From: Bacteroidota bacterium
GTDB taxonomy: Bacteria > Bacteroidota > Bacteroidia > JABEUT01
Reading direction: 5' to 3'
DNA length: 34,130 nt
NCBI GenBank assembly: GCA_021823405.1
Contig: JAKAOA010000014.1
Coordinates: forward strand, 1 to 34,130
A program made the translations under genes and the position numbers. Below the pieces are notes generated by a model. That model had not been told where the DNA came from and did no database searches. It saw only the letters and a program-made list of their open reading frames with translations. Positions 33,764 to 34,130 of the stretch are shown piece after piece (position 1 is the stretch's first letter; every line of letters starts with the position of its first letter).

Positions 33764-33988
33764 TTGGACAGTTTTGCACAGGTTCGGGGTAAAAAGTGTC
33801 CAAATTTGCCGCTCTTGTTGTTCCCGAATGGGGCATTCTGTATGGATTGAACCTGTATAAATCATCCCCTGCAGCTATTGAACTGAACGGGTTAACACTT
33901 TTTTGCCTTCTAAAAATCATAATATGTTGATTAGCAAGTTTATTCAATTTAAAACAGCCCAAAATCTGTTAACCCGTGTCAACCCGTT
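33764..33988 (-). repeat. 225-bp dispersed repeat, copy B (inverted)
   Basis: The reverse complement of this block aligns without gaps to 15812-16036. The 11-bp inverted repeat is conserved exactly. The 12-bp terminal stem has one substitution (AAAACTGTCCAA, in place of AAAAGTGTCCAA). The open frame from TTG is kept, but many of its residues differ. It lies at the end of the gene block and next to palindromic REP-like units. Confidence 0.85.
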
Positions 33989-34004
33989 AGATCTACCACT
34001 GTTG

Positions 34005-34024
34005 AACCCGATAGCTATCGGGTT
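34005..34024. repeat. Perfect 20-bp palindrome (REP-like unit)
   Basis: AACCCGATAGCTATCGGGTT is fully palindromic. The core CCCGATAGCTATCGGG recurs in near-identical form 73 bp downstream, which marks it as a dispersed palindromic unit. Confidence 0.65.
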
Positions 34025-34077
34025 GCCAAAATTCACAAACCCTGTTAAGCATAGTTTAGTGAATAGTGGGAGTTGGG

Positions 34078-34099
34078 CGTCCAGATAGCTATCGGGACG
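34078..34099. repeat. Second REP-like palindrome
   Basis: A 22-bp palindrome with one mismatched pair, sharing the centre GATAGCTATC with the unit at 34005. The flanks are CGTCC and GGACG in place of AACCC and GGGTT. Confidence 0.6.
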
Positions 34100-34130
34100 T
34101 GAAAAGCGCAAACTCATTTGGCAGACATAT

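Noticed and set aside
1-34130. CRISPR arrays, tRNA or rRNA genes, prophage or defence islands
   Set aside because: No regularly spaced repeats, tRNA-like cloverleaf, rRNA segment, integrase or recognisable defence gene was found on either strand.

Overview
The window is a chromosomal segment of a Bacteroidota bacterium. I infer this from PorX (the response regulator of the type IX secretion system), a DUF5686 outer-membrane protein, the PspC and DUF922 small proteins, and a repeated promoter hallmark, TAnnTTTG, 4 to 110 bp upstream of many start codons. Base composition is moderate to AT-rich. Chitinophagales- or Sphingobacteriales-like lineages fit, but the genus cannot be read from this sequence. 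An oxygen-independent HemN and a B12-dependent class II ribonucleotide reductase suggest growth at low or variable oxygen.

Layout. 1-3740 (minus): DUF5686 outer-membrane protein, a Rieske Fe-S lipoprotein, a possible small ORF and the start of an exported choice-of-anchor V-like protein cut by the window edge. 3955-7653 (minus): Mpl peptidoglycan-recycling ligase, then PspC protein, SUMF1-fold lipoprotein and RmlD-like reductase. 7872-12238 (plus): metallo-beta-lactamase-fold hydrolase, membrane metallophosphoesterase, alkyltransferase-like protein, Mrp/NBP35 ATPase and DUF1697 protein. 12266-14280: a TapB-like exported protein (minus) and a class III extradiol dioxygenase (plus), separated by an AT-rich intergenic stretch.

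14281-16282 is a degenerate accessory island: an IS3-family transposase tail with its terminal repeat, an AT-rich DUF922 HEXXH lipoprotein, a fragment of an RHS-repeat gene, several hairpins, a decayed micro-ORF and a 225-bp repeat. A second copy of that repeat lies inverted at 33764-33988, so the two copies bracket about 17.7 kb of otherwise ordinary genes.

16283-33515 holds housekeeping genes: hemN and an ABC exporter (plus), then a long minus-strand series. In order of transcription this is nif3-like, zinc-ribbon coiled-coil protein, msrA, aconitase, an ABM monooxygenase, a SpoIIE/PP2C phosphatase, porX, tsaE, alanine dehydrogenase, class II RNR (nrdJ) and an HD phosphohydrolase. The phosphatase next to porX is the most suggestive regulatory pairing.

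I found no CRISPR array, tRNA, rRNA or complete mobile element. The nearest thing to an undescribed element is the 225-bp repeat, with two internal hairpin domains and a shared open frame that appears not to be under protein-level selection.
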